This document shows positions 1 to 10,328 of a stretch of DNA of 64,000 nt, piece after piece (positions within the stretch are counted from its first letter, which is position 1; each line of letters starts with the position of its first letter). The notes under the pieces are model-generated. The model was given only the letters and a program-made list of their open reading frames with translations, had not been told where the DNA came from and made no database searches. Source of the DNA: Isoetes taiwanensis (taxonomy: Eukaryota > Streptophyta > Lycopodiopsida > Isoetales > Isoetaceae); assembly GCA_021234155.1 (NCBI GenBank), contig JAJEKV010000083.1, positions 3,936,573 to 4,000,572 of the forward strand, given 5' to 3'. The translations under genes were made by a program, and so were the position numbers.

Positions 1-1124
1 TCGGAGCGCCCACCAAGAAGCTTCAGAAGAAGGCCCTAGGTTCTTGGAGAAGAACAACACCTCTCCTTGCCGGAAGGCTGAGAGAAAGAATCGGGGCACA
101 TGGTTGCCCATTGCCCTAACCTGAGGATCTCTGGAGGTCTCCGCTTCTTTTTCCAAGTTCACGGGGATCTTCTCCTCCTCTTCTTCTTCCTTGTCATCTT
201 TAAGGCTGACCTTGGTGTCCCAAAGGTCTTCCTCGTCCTGATCCACCTCTCCCATGGTGATTTGCAAGGGCGAGTCTGCGAGAGGGGGCCGCATCTGAGC
301 TGTAAAGTGCTCCTCCGGAGGCTGTGGTGTGTCACTCAATAAGAACTGCCGAAGTGACAAAAGAGTCTCAACGGGCTCTTGTTCTTCGGGCTGATATGCC
401 AATAAGTTCTGGACTGGTGAGGGATTCACAATCGGTGTGGTAAAGTCGATGAAGTCATCTTGGCAATACTCAACAAGGTCATAGAGGACCTCTATCTTCT
501 TGCGGCGGATCCCAGTAATGACGCGGTAAGCCCACATAATGTCCTCAAAAATCAGGTACTCTTGGTTATTCAAGAGTACTGTAGGAAGAAGGTTTAGCCC
601 TTCGAGCTTGAGGGCTTTCTGTCGGCTGGCAGGGGCTTCAGTGGCAAGTTCCTTCCACCTTACAAAGTTCTGCTCATCGACGACTTCGTCGTCTTCCGGG
701 TCAAGAGGTACAGGCGTAGAGGAATGCTCAGCAGCTATCTCCTCATCCTCAATATACTGGTCCATGATGATGGCCACTGCAAATCGGACCTCAAAACAAG
801 TTTCCCGATCTATGGTGACGATGGGGAGGTCAGTACCCCGCCTCCTTATGCTCTTGATAACATTCTGGGCATGCTCATCACCCCCTAACATCTGGTGCAG
901 GGTGTGGAAGTCAAGATAGAGCTGCGCATCATCATCATTGTAAACACATGCAGGTACAATCTCTTCACAGTAAAACTGAAGAAAGGCGGCGTAATCCGGA
1001 TGGGCCTGCATGTTAGAAATGAGATCTACCTGCTGGAACAAGTAGGGGTGAAGAAGATCAAAGGGAACCGCAGGGTCCCAATGCTCTCCGTCCAAATACC
1101 ACTGCTGCAAGGTTGGGCGAGCCA
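1..1124 (-). CDS. Acidic hypothetical protein of LTR retrotransposon, ORF2, open at window edge
   Basis: Reading the minus strand from an ATG at 1124 gives about 374 codons with no stop, and the frame is still open at base 1, so the C-terminus lies outside the window. The protein begins MARPTLQQWYLDGEHW and has acidic stretches (EDEEIAAEHS, DPEDDEVVDE and a glutamate run near residue 320). No zinc knuckle, protease, reverse transcriptase or integrase motif is visible. It follows the H3-like ORF on the same strand after a gap of about 240 bp and lies downstream of the primer-binding site, so I infer it belongs to the same LTR element. I do not recognise the family; a divergent Gag or an accessory protein are both possible. 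The long open frame argues for a recently active element. Confidence 0.6.
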
Positions 1125-1360
1125 TGAGGGGAAGCGCAAAGGAGGAGAAAGGAGGCGCTGAAAGCAAGAAAGGAAAATGAAACCCTAATGGCCAAACAGG
1201 GGTTTTATACTTTTTGGCATGTTCCCCAAAATTATTATTAATTTTTTTTTAATTAATAATTTACATTCAAAAAGATATTTTTATATTCACAACCCCAAAA
1301 ATGGGAATATTACATAGATAAGTTACAAAAATTTTACAACAGAAAAAGACGATCGCCTAG

Positions 1361-2757
1361 TCACCAGAACTTCCCTCGGATCCGTTGTGCTAGCTGGAGG
1401 TCCTTGGGCATGATGGTGACCCTCTTTGCATGTATAGCGCAGAGGTTGACATCGCTCAAAATCTCGATGAGGTAAGCCTCGGCAGCCTCCTGTAATGCGA
1501 GGATTGCAAAAGCTTGGAACCTCAGATCGGTTTTAAATTCCTGGGCAATTTCCCGTACAAGCCGCTGGAAAGGGAGCCGACGAATCAATGGCTCGGTAGA
1601 CTTTTGATACTTGCGTATCTCCCGAAGTGCTACCGTGCCCGGTCGATATCTATGGGGCTTCCGCGGCTTAAGGGTCGCCTTCAGCGATAGGAGGGATTTC
1701 CCACCGGTGTTTGGATGCTTTGCCCGCTGAACGATCTGCTCCCGTCTCTGAGCCGACGTCTTCTTGGCAATAATGGCATCCTTCTGCAGTCGGGTCTTAT
1801 AGTTGGCTCCACCCTTCACAGGTTTGGTACTCTTTCTCTTCAATGTCCGGTTACCCCACTCCGTCGCCTTCCTATTCTTAAGGCCGCTCGAAGCTCCCGG
1901 TTGGTCCACATTGTCCCCCATGTTCTGGTCTCCCTGATGGTCAACGTTCTGACCAACACCTTGATCCTGCTGCTGATCAACATCTGGATTCTGCTGCTGA
2001 TCCACCTGTTGATTCCCGCTCTGCTGGTTCTGGCCATCTTCCTCTTCCTTGCGAAGCCTCTCTCTCTCTCAGCAGCCCGGACTTCTTTGCCCAAACGTGC
2101 TTGTATGCGCCGGGCGATCTCCGTATGGTACCGGGCCGGGCGAGCCCGCATGTCTGCTTGCACCAAATCCATGCGATCTTGGGTGAAGCTAGGTGGGACA
2201 TTCTCAAAAACAAAAGCATACAGGTCCTCGTTCCAAAAGAAGGTGGGAAGATAGTAATGGTCCCTATACATGAGTACATGGCCTTCACCAAGGTAGTAGA
2301 ACCCACTGGCCCGTTCTTCTGGTAGGGCACCAGCTATTTGTTGAAGGTCCTCTACTCTGGCAAGGTGCTGAATCCGCTGGGCCTCTCTCCGAATAGGCTC
2401 TTCGGGATCTTCCTCCTCGACCTCTAATGGGTAAAACTTGACGAAGGCCCAGGCTTGGTCAGGCTGCTCTACAAGAGTATAGGATTGGTGGGCCTCGTTA
2501 AGCTTCATGAGGAAGCGATCATTGAAATGAAAAATGGGATAAGGAATTCTACGGCCTTCAATGAAGTGCTTCACCAAAAGATCTAGGACAGTGTCGATCA
2601 GGGGGTCCTCCTTCGAAAGATAGTCTACTAAGACGCTATACAGTTGGAAGACACTCATCTTCTTGAGATCTACGGTTAGCTTGAAGCGTGGCATGGTCGC
2701 ACTGGCAAGGAACAGCAAGAGAGAAGAGGTAGGGCGCTCAAACTGGGATGGTCGCAC
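1361..2757 (-). CDS. LTR-retrotransposon ORF1 with C-terminal histone H3-like domain, split by a frameshift
   Basis: Two overlapping minus-strand frames form one ORF. The first runs from an ATG at 2757, or more likely 2694 ([12 protein letters not shown]), and gives about 220 residues of an unrecognised globular domain. The second ends at 1361. After a Q/D/N-rich linker and a basic stretch it contains a nearly complete histone H3 fold: [20 protein letters not shown], then [20 protein letters not shown], then [16 protein letters not shown] and a final RIRGKFW. By eye it matches canonical plant H3 at about four of five positions from the alpha-N helix to the C-terminus, and a TGGK tail motif is kept. 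The frames join if 2 nt are removed from the GA tract at 2058-2070, giving [16 protein letters not shown]. The H3 tail is internal here, unlike a true histone. Role unknown; chromatin tethering of the element is a guess. Confidence 0.75.
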
Positions 2758-3380
2758 TGAAGGGTAGGCAAGGGCGCTAGGGCTTAGAGGAGGTGCGGGG
2801 TAGTCGTGGAGGTCAGCTATGGCGAGTTTGGAGCTCAGGTCCGGCGGCTATGGCGGAAAAGATCGCTCAGAGAAAGCACACGTTCAAAAAGATGGTTCAA
2901 AATTCAAATTTTTAACTTTTAACTTTTTAGTAAAATTTAAAAAAAAAAAAAATTAAAAAAATTTCAAACGGACGCGTGTAAAAATACGCGCGACCGTATG
3001 GGGCGCTGCCTTACTTATACGGCCATAACTTTCCAAAACAAACACCTCCGAGGACAGCAGCGCCCCTTTCAATTTTTCGGCGGCCTGTTGTCTTTTTGAC
3101 CTCGGGAGACGTGCCCCTTAGGGTATTTGGGAGGTGCCCGATCCATTGGAACCATTTTCGCCTTCATCCGAGCTACCTACAAAAAGTTATAGCTCTTCCA
3201 AACTTGGATCTTCAAGTCGCCCTAAACTTCCTAAGAACTTACATTCTATTACGTTAACCTAGCACCAAACCAAACATCAGAGAGCTAAACAATCACACTA
3301 GCTTAAACTCTCCCTCCTAACTACCGAACTAGCGAGTTAGGGTTTGGTCAGTGCTATGATTTCAAGTAATCGAAATCACG
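2758..3380 (-). other. Untranslated leader of the LTR retrotransposon
   Basis: No coding frame stands out between the primer-binding site and ORF1. The stretch contains an A-rich run around 2930-2960 and otherwise ordinary sequence. By position it is the 5' leader of the minus-strand LTR element. Confidence 0.5.
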
Positions 3381-3392
3381 GCTCTGATACCA
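3381..3392 (-). other. Primer-binding site (initiator Met tRNA)
   Basis: The plus strand reads GCTCTGATACCA, which is TGGTATCAGAGC on the minus strand. This is the standard primer-binding site for tRNA-iMet in plant LTR retrotransposons. One base separates it from TGTGACGCTCCC, the expected LTR edge. It fixes the element's orientation (minus) and places the H3-like ORF first downstream. Confidence 0.85.
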
Positions 3393-4983
3393 CTGTGACG
3401 CTCCCTGAATATATATGACCCCCGGCCGTATACATACGGGGACTTTTCCCTCCCATGGCAAGCATCTCGCCATGAGCAGGGCCCTCCGTCCGACCCGGCC
3501 ATCTACGAGATGCTCGAGTGAAGGACACCGGAGGTGTCATTCGCCCACGCCTTCTCATGGGCTCCTCGTCGTCCAAGCATGAATACAAGGGTTAGCACAC
3601 AACATAAATCATATATAAATAACCACCACGGAAGGGTGGCGATCCATCCAAATACCAACGGCAAAGAATATGCATCTAAACCTAAGAAAACACCCCAAAC
3701 CCCTGGTTCTACCCCTACTCGCACTCCGGTGAGGATCGACCACCGGCCGGGGCCTCAAGAGATCAGCAGACCGAAGTCTTGGCATGGCGTTGGGGCATAG
3801 AACATCGGCTAGGGTTGTCCACTCCATCCGCCCCTCTTGTGCACACTTTGCGGATGGGTCAATTCACGCTATGGCTTCGCTTATAGCCTTCCGGAAACGC
3901 AGACTCAAGGTATCACCCTTCCGAAGTCTACTCCAGGGTTCATGACGCCCGGTCCGATGAGGCGTGTCGTGGAAGCGCCCCTTCCGGGATCACAAAGGGT
4001 TCCATGGGTGAGCTAGAGAATACGCACCGCATCAGCACCCCCCATCCATACCCAACTTACTCACCCTAAATCTACTCAAAGTGCAAGATGCTCCATACGG
4101 ATCACACCTCTACACCCGTGGGAGTGTCGGACCCATACCCGCCCTCTATGTGATCGGGCTATCGTGTCTATCCCAATCATAGGAGTCTCGTGAGCCTTTT
4201 ATGTTCGTGGCAAGACCCCACCCCCACTTCACCACTTTGTGTCCCTTCTCCGTGCTAAGCCGCACCATAGCATCTACGACCCGTGGTCTCTTGTACACTG
4301 CCGCGCAACTAATGGGAATTTACTGGGGCTCTATCTAGGAGCATACTATCATACACGAGCTCGGGGTTTCTACCCCTTAGTTCCCCATTTCCGTAGTAAG
4401 ACTATGCAAAGAACTATCAATCCATCCTTTGAGAGCAAAACCGTAATCGTAATATAAAGAGAACTTACCTTTACAATCAAGGGTTAGTTCCTACAAGTAA
4501 AACACGAGAGAGAAACGGACAAGACAACACACAAGTGCCCAACAGGGGCGCTACCCTAGAATTCACAAGCTACACTAGCCACCCACCTGTTCCCTTTCAT
4601 TGGACCCGTTATCATTGGGGACTTCCATCTTCTTGGTCTTGGTCAGCTCTGGTCACAAGGGTGGCGCTCAACTGTTCAAGGTGGCGCTCAGCTCTGGTTA
4701 CAAGGGTGGCGCTCAACTCCTCTTGGTCAATTGTGGCTGATATGGGGGTGGTGATCCACCTTAATGGACCAAAGTAGCATTCACCATGCTGGCCAATCGA
4801 GTTTGGCCAGGTGGCGCCTTCCCAAACCATAATTAGCTTAATTATCCTTTTTAAATAATAATTCCTTAATTATAGGTTATTATCCTTAACAATTAAATTA
4901 GCATAGCTAATTTAATCCCATTTAGGTCAACCCCCTAGGTTACCATACCCCATGGTGGCGTATCTATACTGGGTGACGTGTCA

Positions 4984-5008
4984 ATATATTTATATATATA
5001 CCGTATAA
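4984..5008 (-). promoter_or_regulatory. TATA-like promoter of the LTR
   Basis: On the minus strand this reads GTATATATATAAATATATTG. It lies in the LTR with the minisatellite upstream and the leader downstream, as expected for the element's promoter. There is no direct evidence of a start site. Confidence 0.45.
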
Positions 5009-5025
5009 ATACTTGGAACGTCAGA

Positions 5026-5573
5026 AACATGCCACTCAGCTCAACATGCCAAGGTGGCTCAAACATGCCACACGTGTTCCAACATGCCACCTAGGCTCCA
5101 ACATGCCAAGGTGATGCCACCTAGGCACCAACATGCCACCTAGGCTCAAACATGCCAAGGTGGCTCAAACATGCCACAAGGGCTCCAACAGGCCAAGGTG
5201 GCTCAAACATGCCATGTGGGTTCCAACATGCCACCTAGCCTCCAACATGCCAAGGTGGCTCAGGCATGCCAACGTGGCTCAAACATGCCACCTAGGCTCC
5301 AACATGACAAAGTGGCTCAAACATGCCAAGGTGGCTCAAACATGCCACATGGGCTTCAACATGCCACCTAGGCTCCAACATGCCAAGGTGGCTCAAACAT
5401 GCCACATGGACTCCAACATGCCACATGGGCTCCAACATGCCAAGGTGGCTCAAACATGCCACCTAGGCTCAAACATGCCAAGGTGGCTCCAACATGCCAC
5501 CTAGGCTCCAACATGCCAAGGTGGCTCAGGCATGCCACCTAGGCTCAAGCATGCCACTTAGGCACTCCAAGTG
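5026..5573. repeat. 19-bp minisatellite, about 28 units
   Basis: Tandem 19-bp units alternate between two main forms, CTCAAACATGCCAAGGTGG and CTCCAACATGCCACCTAGG. The CATGCCA core is almost invariant and the last six bases vary. The array probably lies in U3 of the LTR. The long plus-strand frames here are by-products of the repeat. Confidence 0.9.
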
Positions 5574-5728
5574 GTGACATCGCATGCCAAGTAAGCAAGG
5601 CCAAGCTTTGACTAGGCCAAAAATGAAAAGGTGTCCATCTTTGGTCTTTTCATTGGGTGATGTTGGCAAATTTTGGGTGACATGGCTAGATGGTGGTGAT
5701 GTGGACATGATGACTATGACTCTATGCA

Positions 5729-6849
5729 AGAAATTTGATAACCTTTGGAATTTTTGGTAGAGGAGTTTGGCAAGGGATAGAATAGAGGGATCTTGAAGAA
5801 CTTAAAGTACTGATACCCTTCCCCAAATTGAACCAGGCCAGAACTTTGCGCGGCCTCCTCATGAGAGGGGAGAGGCCAAACCCCAGGAGATGGGCCTCAG
5901 AAAGATTGCTGAGACAACCTTTTTTGCCAGCGCTCCTCCGAGAGGGCAAACGCCAATGCCTCCATCCCAGAGCTCGGTTTCGCTCTCCGACTGTTGAATC
6001 CGCCGTTCAAGTAACCTACTTCGAGCAGGTTCAAAAAAGTCCAAGATCGGTCTGGGAGAACTTATCAAACTGTGAAATATCATGTGGTTGACCGTGCAGA
6101 AACCTAAGTGTTTTGTCGTTCGTGCAACACAAAGGCTCCGGAATAAAGATTTGACTTCGCCATATCATCTGGAGTGGAAAAATTATCCTAGGGACCAAGT
6201 TACACGGTCATTTTGGCAACGAAAGAAACATGAACCCTCTACATGGCAGTATTCCGCAGCCACCTCTTAGGCCAATTGACTACGAACGTGTTGGACATGA
6301 GCTACTTTGGCGCTTCTTGGAGAAGAGGTGGTCTTCTGCCCACGAAACTTGGTCCCCAAGATAATGTCGATGTTTTGAGTCCATTGGCAGAGTCAGTTCA
6401 CAGTTCCGGAGTGGGAAAGTTGCCCGTCCGCGGCCAGGGTTCTTTGGGAGAGGACCTTTGGGGCGAACTGCCTCCGGAAGGTTTTAAAGGTCCATCTTCT
6501 GGCGTCATCACTCTTCCTCTACGTGATGACATTGTGCAAGATTTTGGTCGAATCTGACTAGGATATAGCCTCTGAAACGCAAACCCTGTGTGTTGCTAGG
6601 TTATTGAAGGGTTTACGTGATGGAGGGTCGAGTTTTAGTCGGTTGCACTTGGGACATGGTCGAGAAGCTGCAGTTGAAAATGGTGAAGCAATAGAAACTG
6701 AGGGAATGGGATTTGGATTTATCTTCCTCCCAGTGTGGCAATTAGAAGTCAAGAGCACCTTTTGCAGTAGCAAAATTGTTTGGGATCATTCGGGATGGCC
6801 AATAGATCCAAACTCTGTTATTTCAGTTGCCATGGCTCCGCATGTTTAG
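5729..6849. other. Unassigned sequence between the LTR and the LINE
   Basis: Several short frames occur (for example plus 5828-6091, 6243-6557 and 6604-6849), but none shows a recognisable family, shared splice sites or a conserved motif. It is probably old transposon sequence. Confidence 0.3.
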
Positions 6850-6945
6850 CAAAGCCCCACCTAGCTATCCAAGAAAACGACCACGTTTTGGCCTTCGAAA
6901 CGTAAACCCTACTTTGACATGATGCTCGTGGAATGTGGATTGATG
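6850..6945 (+). mobile_element. LINE copy 1, piece left of the CACTA insertion
   Basis: The frame ending at 6945 reads PYFDMMLVECGLM. It lines up with TPYAMMLAEVGML of LINE copy 2 (about 24,165-24,210) and continues on the far side of the CACTA element as MPLEVEALCRV. The two pieces together restore an uninterrupted alignment, so this is the 5' side of a split LINE. Similarity fades upstream, so the 5' edge is approximate and the copy was probably 5'-truncated. Confidence 0.7.
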
Positions 6946-6969
6946 CACTACAAGAGAATGGGTGTTAGG

Positions 6970-7403
6970 CGTCAGAATAATCGTCAGGCAGTCTTTGTTA
7001 AACAGAGAACTGAACAGACACCTGTGGGTGACGAATTGCCTAACGAATTTTATCTGACGATTGTGTGTCAGAGGAACCGTCAGGTATATCGTCAGGTTGT
7101 CTGACGATATAGCGTCAGATTTTTCGTCAATATATCGTCAGAGTTTGCATCAACCAAATCATCAGGTTTTTCGTCAGCAAATTCGTCAGCCTTTGCGTCA
7201 ACCAAATCGTCAGGTTTTTCGTCAGCCTTTGTGTCAAAAAAATCGTCAGAGCCTTTGTCAGCAATTGCGTCAGAAAATTCGTCAGGATTATCATCAGCAA
7301 TTTCGTATTTTTTGTGTCAACAAAATCGTCAGGATTTTGGTCAGTTTTTTTGTCAGGCATTTCATCACAAAAAGGTCACAGTTTTCGTCATTAACATCGT
7401 CAC
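6970..7403 (+). repeat. Left subterminal CGTCAG array of the CACTA element
   Basis: About 20 copies of CGTCAG or one-base variants occur every 10-20 bp, nearly all in this orientation with a few CTGACG. In En/Spm-type elements such motifs are bound by the TNPA/TNP1 protein during transposition. Here the likely partner is the Transposase_24-type protein encoded at 10,329-12,730. Confidence 0.85.
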
Positions 7404-7673
7404 TTGTTTAAAAAATTGCTCATTTCAAAATTTTATGTTTCTTCCTATTAAAACGGGTGTTGGAGACAAATCAATACATTTATTGTATAGTTCACTTGCC
7501 CATGACACAAGCTGCTGCAAATGGAACACTTATATACAAAGACACTATTCTAATCCTTCTCCAGTCCTCATGCCCGTCCTCGACAGTATTTGGATATTTT
7601 ACACTAGATCTCTGATCCCAAAAAAATTCCTGAATTCATCTGAAGAGCCTTCAGACAACCACGATATATTTAG
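7404..7673 (-). other. Probable 3' flank of the captured JMJ14-type gene
   Basis: No gene is seen. The stretch lies just downstream of the stop of the captured demethylase end and before the CACTA subterminal array, so it may be the gene's former 3' untranslated region. Confidence 0.3.
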
Positions 7674-9296
7674 CTACCTTTGACAATGAGACTCATACAA
7701 ACTTTCCAACTGATCACTTAAAGCTCTAAAGCCATCTTTCCAGTCCTGTCCTCCCCAATCACAGCTAAAAATCTTATGGAGCGCCCATAATTCATCTATG
7801 CTCCCTTTCTGAAACAGGTTTTTCAGTGCTGTAGATCTATCATCCAACGTCCCTCCCTGAGGTTCTTCTTTAATATCAGAGTTCAATTTGAACTCTCTCT
7901 TATCAGCGGGAATTGAAGCTACTTGTTTTCCAGTTCTGGCTGACCAGTATTCTAAACAGTAATGGTGGGAATCAACAGCTTCAATGGCCTGCAATTAAAG
8001 CAGATATTGTTATTTTAATCAGATGTTCTATTTCATAGACAATGTGAACACAGAATTAACCCAAAAACGTTCATGAACGTTACCTGGATGGTTGAAGGCA
8101 GACTTAAGCCAAACATATCAATGCCTGACAACATCTCTCCTTGCAGAGAAAATTTTGCATTTTGATGTGTACATCGATGAACGATCTCTTGCTTCACCCT
8201 TTCTTGCATGTCTTGCCAACACCTATCAATAGATGAACTACTAAATACTTCAGACGGATGCTCCTCCATGTAAACCTGCAAATTTCAGACCACAACGTTT
8301 CATGGTTGTCATTACAACCTGATCTATTGATCTATGGATTCAGCTCACAGACATACCTTAAAATGTAGCTTGCCTTCACCCTCAAGAATTTCACATATAT
8401 AGTAGAAATAATGTGGCAAATTCAAATAATCGAGATATTTTACACGGCACTTGTATCCTGCACAACCTTATTTGAGTTACTTAACATCCACATCACGTAT
8501 TCAAATTAGTGAAAAGGAAGGTATACCTGCAGGAAATATAGTGTCTCTATTGTACCACCATCTTGCTTTCGCCAGCCTTCTGATACAAACACCAGCCTTC
8601 CTTCTGGCATGTATAATGCTTCAAGCTTTTCCAGGACTTTGCTTAATTCGGACAACCCATAACGATATAATGCAAACTTCTTCCCTGCTGGGCAGTAGCA
8701 TAGATCCTTTCCGTGTTCCAAACATGAATATCGTTCGAGACTGCATTCACACCCTATAGCATAGAAACATTTGTAGCACTCCCTTTCAGTACTTCGATCA
8801 AATGCAGCATCCATCTGTTTTGATTTCACTAAACCCACTATGCAATTCCGCCAAGAATGCAATTCGATCCTAGAACAATGGTAACATACCACAATAGATA
8901 CGCTGTCAATTATGCAAGAGAACAAATGCATAATACAATATACACGCTCACGAAATGTATTCCTACCTTTAGTGCGTTGATCAGGGCAGGTGTCTGAGAA
9001 TTGTGCACATCAACCGACAGATGGCAGTTGCTAACCAGGTCCATTGCAGCTGCTAAAATAAGCTTATCGTGTGATATTGATGTCCTGCGGTGCTGCTCTT
9101 TGTAGAGTTGAACTGCCTGTTGCCCATGTAACCAGTCCATTGGAGCAATATTTACCGCGTTCGCACAGTTGAAACCAGTGTTTAAACCAGCATGATAAGC
9201 TCGAGGAAATGTTAAAACAAAATCACCAGTCCGTTGAGTGACCTTAAAAACAGGGACACCCTCTTCTTTCAAGATTGTGGGCGACAGTTGTGTCAC
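7674..9296 (-). pseudogene. Captured 3' half of a JMJ14/PKDM7-type H3K4 demethylase gene
   Basis: Minus-strand exons in family order encode: the end of JmjC (9296-8968; FVLTFPRAYHAGLNTGFN, with the last iron-binding His, then TSISHDKL); a complete C5HC2 zinc finger (about 8877-8526; CYKC, CEC, CLEH, CYC); FYRN (about 8458-8358; YLDYLNLPHYFYYICEIL); and FYRC (8280-7920; HPSEVFSSSSIDRCW, then IQAIEAVDSHHYCLEYW). It ends at a stop at 7674. This is the arrangement of plant JMJ14/15/18 enzymes, which remove H3K4 methylation. The JmjN domain and the HxE part of the iron site are missing, so it cannot be a catalytic demethylase. Retained introns show capture at DNA level. The FYR module could still bind chromatin if expressed. 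Confidence 0.88.
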
Positions 9297-9371
9297 CTAA
9301 AAAATGGTAGCAAGGGTAGCAGCAGCTGCAAGAACAAGAAAAATAATCTCACCTAACAAAGAAACTAATAT

Positions 9372-9661
9372 GGCATACCTCTACCAGGAATATAGCTTGT
9401 ATCAACATCTGGCAAATCATCTCCACAAGTCCATTTCACTAATAATAGTGACAACAAACTTAACTGGTAAACAGTAAAAATTCTGCAGGAGAAATATGCA
9501 AATAAACAAGAAACGTTTAAAAAGGGAATGAACTTTTACCATGGTATTGTGCCGATGTCATGCCTAGTAATGCAGTCATTGCATCCTTACAAAAATGTAA
9601 AAGCTCTTTCACTTCAGCAGAAGTTCCAATGAGCTCTGTTAGATTGTGAAGATGATCGCGG
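9372..9661 (-). pseudogene. Two unrecognised exon-like pieces upstream of the JMJ fragment
   Basis: Minus-strand 9661-9541 reads [20 protein letters not shown] and continues to SAQYHG before a GTAAAA donor. Minus-strand about 9440-9375 reads KWTCGDDLPDVDTSYIPG before a GTATGC donor. Both look like spliced exons, but I recognise neither family. They may belong to a third captured gene, or be novel exons of a chimeric transcript with the JMJ piece. Confidence 0.35.
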
Positions 9662-9694
9662 GCAACATTATCCTGCAAAGAGAAAATAGACACC

Positions 9695-9803
9695 GGCATT
9701 TTCCTTGCCGTATAGAAGGTTTTCTTTGATTGTAGTTGCAAATGGTGCTGGTTCCTGGTTGACAAGTCCAATCTGCCTTCGTAACCACTCCAATTCCAAG
9801 CTA
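9695..9803 (-). pseudogene. ABCB-type ABC transporter fragment (Q-loop exon piece)
   Basis: The minus strand encodes [20 protein letters not shown] followed by [13 protein letters not shown]. This is the Q-loop segment of the nucleotide-binding domain in plant ABCB (MDR/PGP-type) transporters. Only about 35 residues are present, without Walker A, Walker B or signature motif, so it is a captured exon fragment. It lies between the TNP1-like gene and the JMJ fragment, on the same strand as both. Confidence 0.8.
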
Positions 9804-9892
9804 CTGTTAAACCTGCTGCAAATCCAATTCGAATTGAACAAAGATAAAACAGAAAGTACAACGATGTAGACCATTGCAAGCCTTGGAGTCAA

Positions 9893-10328
9893 GTACTAAT
9901 GAAAATTAAAACGCTGATATTTCAACTGAAATTTTGTTATCCACATGATTACCAAAATACCATACAAGTTGTGTTCAGCATGTATATTGCCATTAATAGC
10001 AAAAAAAAGTCTAAAAATTATGTTGAACATCGTATGGCGCATCTCCTGTTAGGACCAAAATGAAGCTGAGAAGTTCCTGCAACCAGTTGCTTCTTGCGAT
10101 GAGCGTATGACAAAAAAGAAAGGAAAATTTATCACAACAGCAATGCTTACCAAATAGATCAGCGTTTATAGTAGGGGCATTCCTCACTTGCCTCTTTGAA
10201 TCGATCTATATTTAGCGATATTCTTGGAAATGGCAGCCGGGATGGCAGCTTCAACAAAGTCCGGGCTCAAGTTCCGGCCAATTCCTCTTCCCTTTTTGCC
10301 CTTCTTGCCCTTACCCTTCTTGTCTTTC
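9893..10328 (-). other. Spacer between the TNP1-like gene and the captured pieces
   Basis: No coding feature is seen. It is AT-rich and probably the 3' flank of the TNP1-like gene. Confidence 0.3.

Larger units (their letters stand above)
3394..5728 (-). mobile_element. 5' LTR of the minus-strand retrotransposon (outer edge approximate)
   Basis: The inner edge begins TGTGACGCTCCC next to the primer-binding site. The outer edge is uncertain; I chose a CA at 5727-5728 after the minisatellite because no second LTR is in the window to compare. There is no coding frame. A TATA-like run lies near 4985-5000 on the minus strand, with the minisatellite further upstream in what would be U3. A GGTGGCGCTCA-containing segment is imperfectly duplicated around 4634-4720. 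The length of about 2.3 kb is plausible for a plant LTR. Confidence 0.55.

Noticed and set aside
539-919. Plus-strand serine-rich frame
   Set aside because: It is antisense to the much longer minus-strand ORF from 1124 to the window edge.
1715-2254. Plus-strand frame opposite the H3-like ORF
   Set aside because: It is the antisense shadow of the minus-strand coding frame, which has clear histone homology.
5133-5504. Open frame of 123 codons across the minisatellite
   Set aside because: It is produced by the 19-bp repeat; other frames are open for the same reason and no domain is present.
5026-5573. Possible CRISPR-like array
   Set aside because: Units are directly adjacent without unique spacers, and the genome is eukaryotic.
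7127-7683. Frames through the CGTCAG array
   Set aside because: They reflect the repeated subterminal motif; one family of repeats opens several frames.
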